Assembly: GCA_002441265.1 (NCBI GenBank)
Contig: DJVQ01000045.1
Location: 1-64,000 of the forward strand
Reading direction: 5' to 3'
Source: Syntrophaceae bacterium UBA6252
GTDB taxonomy: Bacteria > Desulfobacterota > Syntrophia > Syntrophales > UBA6807
DNA: 64,000 nt
A program made the position numbers and the translations under genes. The notes under the pieces are model-generated. The model saw only the letters and a program-made list of their open reading frames with translations. It searched no databases and was not told the origin of the DNA. Positions within the stretch are counted from its first letter, which is position 1, and every line of letters starts with the position of its first letter. Shown here one piece after another: positions 60,879 to 64,000 of this stretch.

Positions 60879-61526
60879 ATGGATATTTCGGGCGGTTTGA
60901 CAGATGAAGATATCGTTGTCGGAAACATCTACAATAAGTATGGTGCGAGGAACCCGTTCGTACGTTTCCTCATGAGAGGTTTCGACAGATCGCTTTCCAG
61001 CCTCGTCGCAGGAACATCGGCGCGCTCCATACACGACGTGGGTTGCGGTGAGGGCTATTGGGTTTTCCACTGGCACGGCCAGGGCCTTCACGTGCGAGGG
61101 ACGGATTTTTCGAGCAAAGTGATAGACATCGCACGGGCCAATGCGAGGATGCGGGGTGTCGATCCCCGTGTTTTTGAGACCAGAAATATCTTTGATATGG
61201 AGCATGGCCGCGACGACGCCGACCTGATCATGTGCCTCGAGGTGCTCGAACACCTGGAACATCCCGAATGCGCTTTGCATGCGTTGCAGCGTGTCGTGAA
61301 CAGATACGTCATCATAAGCGTACCCCGTGAGCCGGTCTGGCGCGTGCTGAACCTGCTGCGGGGCAGATACATCGGTGCTCTCGGAAATACCCCGGGGCAT
61401 GTCCAGCATTGGTCATGCAGAGGTTTCAGCTCTCTGGTGCAGCGCTATTTCGATATCGTAGAGATGAGGGCGCCTCTGCCTTGGACGATGGTTTTGTGCC
61501 GGGCCAGGCGATCAAGCCTTCTCTGA
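60879..61526 (+). CDS. class I SAM methyltransferase
   Basis: 215 residues. Motif I is SIHDVGCGEGYWVFHW, then VRGTDFSSKVIDIAR and DADLIMCLEVLEHLEHPE, followed by YVIISVPREPVWRVLNLLRG, a pattern seen in methyltransferases of glycan loci that act on lipid-linked or nucleotide sugars. The stop overlaps the start of the UPF0104 gene (TGATG), so both proteins are made in step. Confidence 0.85.
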   Translation: MDISGGLTDEDIVVGNIYNKYGARNPFVRFLMRGFDRSLSSLVAGTSARSIHDVGCGEGYWVFHWHGQGLHVRGTDFSSKVIDIARANARMRGVDPRVFETRNIFDMEHGRDDADLIMCLEVLEHLEHPECALHALQRVVNRYVIISVPREPVWRVLNLLRGRYIGALGNTPGHVQHWSCRGFSSLVQRYFDIVEMRAPLPWTMVLCRARRSSLL

Positions 61527-62386
61527 TGCATCGTGCCTTGAAGCTCGCTTTAAATATAGCGGGCGGCCTGCTGAGTCTGGCGGGTGTCGCCTTTGTGGGA
61601 ATCCGGCTTTCCGGCTATATGGCGGAGATAGATCTTGCCCGGTTCCATTGGAAGGCGTGGCTCCTGGCAGGTTTCTTCGCGCTTGTTTACGGGACCGCCA
61701 ATACGCTCCTGGCAAGGGCCTGGTGGAACCTGATGGAATTTCTCAAAGCCCCCGCCGGATGGGGTTGGGCATGGCGCATTTACGGCGTATCCCAGCTTGC
61801 CAAATATGTCCCGGGCAACATCTTCCACCTGGCGAGCCGACAGGCGCTCTCGATGGCCGCCGGGTTCGAGGGATGGATGCTTGCGAAGTCGACGGTCTGG
61901 GAATTGGGTCTGCTTGTTCTGGCAGGAGTGATGTTTTTTGGTCTCATCCTGGACCTTTTATTTCCTTCATTGCCGTTTTTTGCCCCGCTTCTTGTCTTTG
62001 TCGGAGTGTTTCTGTCGGTCGAAGCCGGTTTGAGATGCTGGTCGGCCCCTTCCATCGCCAGGGCCTTGGCCTGGCAATGGGTCTTTCTCATCATTTCAGG
62101 CCTTGTTTTCGTGGGGGTCCTGGCCCTGGTCGCGCCGCAGAGTGTCAATTTCGCCCTGTTGCCCACATTCTGCGGCTCTTACGTGATTGCGTGGCTTGCC
62201 GGGCTCGTCACACCCGGAGCGCCGGCCGGTGTCGGGGTGCGGGAGTTGGTCCTTCTTTATTTGCTCGAAGGCTATGTCATGGAAACGAATTTACTGCTGG
62301 CGGTTGTCCTGGGCCGGCTTGTGACCGTGGCGGGAGATTTGCTGTTCTTCTGCATGGCATCGACGGCGAGAACCGGGAAAGGATAG
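61526..62386 (+). CDS. UPF0104/YbhN-type membrane protein (flippase-like)
   Basis: 286 residues from ATG 61526, which overlaps the preceding stop. About seven to eight membrane segments. YGVSQLAKYVPGNIFHLASRQAL and the late GLVTPGAPAGVGVRELVLLYLL are the family marks. Shorter than the copy at 50898 and only distantly similar, so not a recent duplicate. The role as a lipid-linked sugar translocase is inferred from position after GT2 and methyltransferase genes. The 257 bp that follow contain only a GCCGC/GCGGC hairpin and no supported gene. Confidence 0.83.
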   Translation: MHRALKLALNIAGGLLSLAGVAFVGIRLSGYMAEIDLARFHWKAWLLAGFFALVYGTANTLLARAWWNLMEFLKAPAGWGWAWRIYGVSQLAKYVPGNIFHLASRQALSMAAGFEGWMLAKSTVWELGLLVLAGVMFFGLILDLLFPSLPFFAPLLVFVGVFLSVEAGLRCWSAPSIARALAWQWVFLIISGLVFVGVLALVAPQSVNFALLPTFCGSYVIAWLAGLVTPGAPAGVGVRELVLLYLLEGYVMETNLLLAVVLGRLVTVAGDLLFFCMASTARTGKG

Positions 62387-62643
62387 GGGCCGCCCTTTGC
62401 GGCAGTGCCGGCGCTTCATCGGGCCTTATGGGAGACGGGATTTTCACGGTTGCTTGTCAATGAATCGATGGATGCCATGTTCCGGAAATCAACAAATGGA
62501 ACAAAATATGTCTCTTGCCATTGATGAAAAAAAATATTATGCCACGGTCAGAATTTTACCGGGGGACAGGGGTGCGGTTCCGTACGCGATACATGCGATC
62601 GATTACGCGCTTCCTTTACGTCTTGCATTGACTCAGAGTTGAT

Positions 62644-63699
62644 ATGACTTCAAGAGAAGCAATGGGCGAGCGCACGGGAAAGACAGCCCTGATCCTGGGC
62701 ATCTCCGGCCAGGACGGGTCGTATCTTGCCGAATTTCTCCTGAAAAAGGGATACAGGGTCTTCGGCTGTTCCCGGGACGCCCAGATGAACCGTTTTGTCA
62801 ATCTCGTCCATCTCGGAATCCTGAACCGGGTCCGGATCGAATCGGTTTCCATGAAGGATTTCAGGAGCGTCCTCCAGGTGCTCCGGAAAGTGCGGCCCGA
62901 CGAAATCTACAATCTTGCCGGGCAGAGTTCCGTGGGGCTTTCCTTCGACCAGCCGCTGGAAACGTTTCAAAGCGTCAGCATCGCCACCCTGAACCTCCTC
63001 GAGGCGGTGAAGTACCTGAACGATCCGGTCAGGATCTACAATGCCGGATCCGGCGAGTGTTTCGGGAATGCGGGGAAAAAACCGGCGGACGAGACGACGC
63101 CTTTTCATCCCCGGAGCCCCTATGCCGTGGCCAAAGCGACGGCGTTCTGCCAGGTGGCCAACTACCGGGACGCTTACGGACTGTTCGCCTGCACCGGCCT
63201 CCTGTTCAACCACGAATCCCCCCTCCGGCCCCTCCGGTTCGTGACCCGGAAAATCGTGAACGCCGCCTGCCGCATCGCAAAGGGCGAAGCGAGCCTGCTC
63301 GAACTGGGAAACATTGCCGTGGAGCGTGACTGGGGCTGGGCGCCGGAATATGTGGAGGCCATGTGGCTCATGCTGCAGCAGGATACTCCCGAGGACTACG
63401 TCATCGCCACGGGGGAAACCCGGAAGCTGGAGGACTTCATCCGCGAGGCCTTCGCGGCCGTGGGCCTGGATTGGCGGGAACATGTGAAGACGAACTCGTT
63501 TCTGATGAGGCCCACGGAGATCCTGGTGACCCGGGCCGATCCCGGGAAGGCGCACCGGAAGCTGGGGTGGAAGGCCCGCTACAGGATGGAGGACGTGGTA
63601 CGAATGATGGCTGAAGAAGAACGAAAGACCCTGGAGCGGCCCCCGAAGAAAAGGCGGGGGAATGGAAAGCCGACTGCGCCGAGGGGCGCCGTTTCATGA
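62644..63699 (+). CDS. GDP-mannose 4,6-dehydratase (first of two)
   Basis: Short-chain dehydrogenase-type enzyme converting GDP-D-mannose to GDP-4-keto-6-deoxymannose, precursor of GDP-fucose, rhamnose or perosamine. 351 residues. Nucleotide motif GISGQDGSYLAEFLL, PDEIYNLAGQSSVGLSF, the SGECFGN strand and the catalytic YAVAK are all typical; LLFNHESPLRPLRFVTRKIV follows. The C-terminus is long and basic (PPKKRRGNGKPTAPRG). High GC returns at this gene. ATG 62662 is an alternative start. Overlaps a second copy by 4 bp. Confidence 0.92.
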   Translation: MTSREAMGERTGKTALILGISGQDGSYLAEFLLKKGYRVFGCSRDAQMNRFVNLVHLGILNRVRIESVSMKDFRSVLQVLRKVRPDEIYNLAGQSSVGLSFDQPLETFQSVSIATLNLLEAVKYLNDPVRIYNAGSGECFGNAGKKPADETTPFHPRSPYAVAKATAFCQVANYRDAYGLFACTGLLFNHESPLRPLRFVTRKIVNAACRIAKGEASLLELGNIAVERDWGWAPEYVEAMWLMLQQDTPEDYVIATGETRKLEDFIREAFAAVGLDWREHVKTNSFLMRPTEILVTRADPGKAHRKLGWKARYRMEDVVRMMAEEERKTLERPPKKRRGNGKPTAPRGAVS

Positions 63700-64000
63700 A
63701 AAAAGCTCTGATATTCGGAATCTCCGGCCAGGATGGATCGTACCTTGCCCGATTCCTGCTGGGAAAAGGGTATGAGGTGATCGGCACTTCCAGGGACGCC
63801 CAGATTGCGGGTTTTGAAAACCTCGAACGGCTCGGTATACGGGAAAAGCTCCTTCTGGAGTCGGTTTCCCTGGTCGATTTCCGGAGCGTGCTCCAGGTGG
63901 TGGACCGGTATAAGCCCGACGAGATCTACAATCTGGCGGGCCAGGGGTCGGTGGGCCTCTCCTTCGAACATCCCGTGGAGACATTCCAGAGCCTGGGCAT
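63696..64000 (+). CDS. GDP-mannose 4,6-dehydratase paralogue (partial, 3' end off window)
   Basis: The first 101 or so residues of a second dehydratase, beginning MKKALIFGISGQDGSYLARF and containing FRSVLQVVDRYKPDEIYNL. By eye about 69 of 101 aligned residues equal those of the preceding gene. It starts within the stop of that gene (ATGA) and runs off the right edge. The catalytic Tyr-Lys lies beyond the window. It could be a second dehydratase with another donor, or a reductase-type relative such as Rmd. Confidence 0.85.
   Translation, partial: MKKALIFGISGQDGSYLARFLLGKGYEVIGTSRDAQIAGFENLERLGIREKLLLESVSLVDFRSVLQVVDRYKPDEIYNLAGQGSVGLSFEHPVETFQSLG

Noticed and set aside
62397..62642. 81-codon frame before the dehydratase genes
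   Set aside because: No motif, and it ends immediately before the dehydratase start; composition does not look coding.
1..64000. CRISPR arrays, rRNA, tRNA, integrase or transposase genes, replication origin
   Set aside because: Looked for regular direct repeats, conserved RNA cores and recombinase motifs; none seen.

Overview
The window is chromosomal DNA of a high-GC, anaerobic Desulfobacterota (deltaproteobacterial) bacterium, plausibly near the Syntrophales. I infer this from an AsnC-type siroheme decarboxylase of the alternative (Ahb) heme route next to hemL, a lone ATP synthase subunit c with a cleavable-looking N-terminus, a sigma-54-type type II secretion (T2SS) locus, an NtrC-type regulator and a very large polysaccharide locus. 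No rRNA, tRNA, CRISPR array or transposase gene was found. Both edges cut genes: an RmlC-like sugar epimerase on the left and a GDP-mannose dehydratase on the right.

Layout. 0-7.6 kb: mixed housekeeping genes (RmlC-like epimerase, Cys-rich secreted protein, ribD, a NusG-type antiterminator, an MBL-fold RNase Z-like hydrolase, a stand-alone GGQ release-factor protein, atpE, siroheme decarboxylase, hemL). 7.6-9.6 kb: a nucleotide-sugar dehydrogenase behind a leader that contains an intrinsic terminator. 9.6-21.1 kb: a T2SS operon in the order E-F-G-H-I-J-K-L-M-C-(small secreted protein)-D, with a very good sigma-54 promoter before gspE and a small repeat-like insertion between K and L. 21.3-27.3 kb: periplasmic binding protein, sensor kinase, NtrC-type regulator and TonB-dependent receptor. 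27.3-39.2 kb: a tightly packed glycan locus with glycosyltransferases, a Wzx flippase, a metacaspase-like protease and a Wzm/Wzt ABC exporter.

39.2-62.6 kb has visibly lower GC and more relaxed spacing, like a horizontally exchanged serotype region. It holds an FkbM methyltransferase, a 1213-residue triple glycosyltransferase, two large membrane proteins of GT-C type, two polyprenyl-phosphate-type GT2 enzymes, two UPF0104/YbhN-type membrane proteins, six SAM methyltransferases in all, an ATP-grasp ligase, a formyltransferase, a WecE-type sugar aminotransferase and a CapA-type protein. High GC returns at 62.6 kb with two tandem GDP-mannose 4,6-dehydratase paralogues.

How it may work together (inference): cytoplasmic glycosyltransferases build a chain that is exported by Wzm/Wzt, with Wzx possibly serving a second glycan. 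The membrane enzymes then decorate it outside. Two parallel sets, each in the order GT-C protein, GT2, methyltransferase, UPF0104 protein, look like lipid-linked decoration modules comparable in logic to GtrABC. The most unusual sequence signal is a short T-P-F-G peptide motif present four times across GspC, a small secreted protein and GspD, which are adjacent genes.
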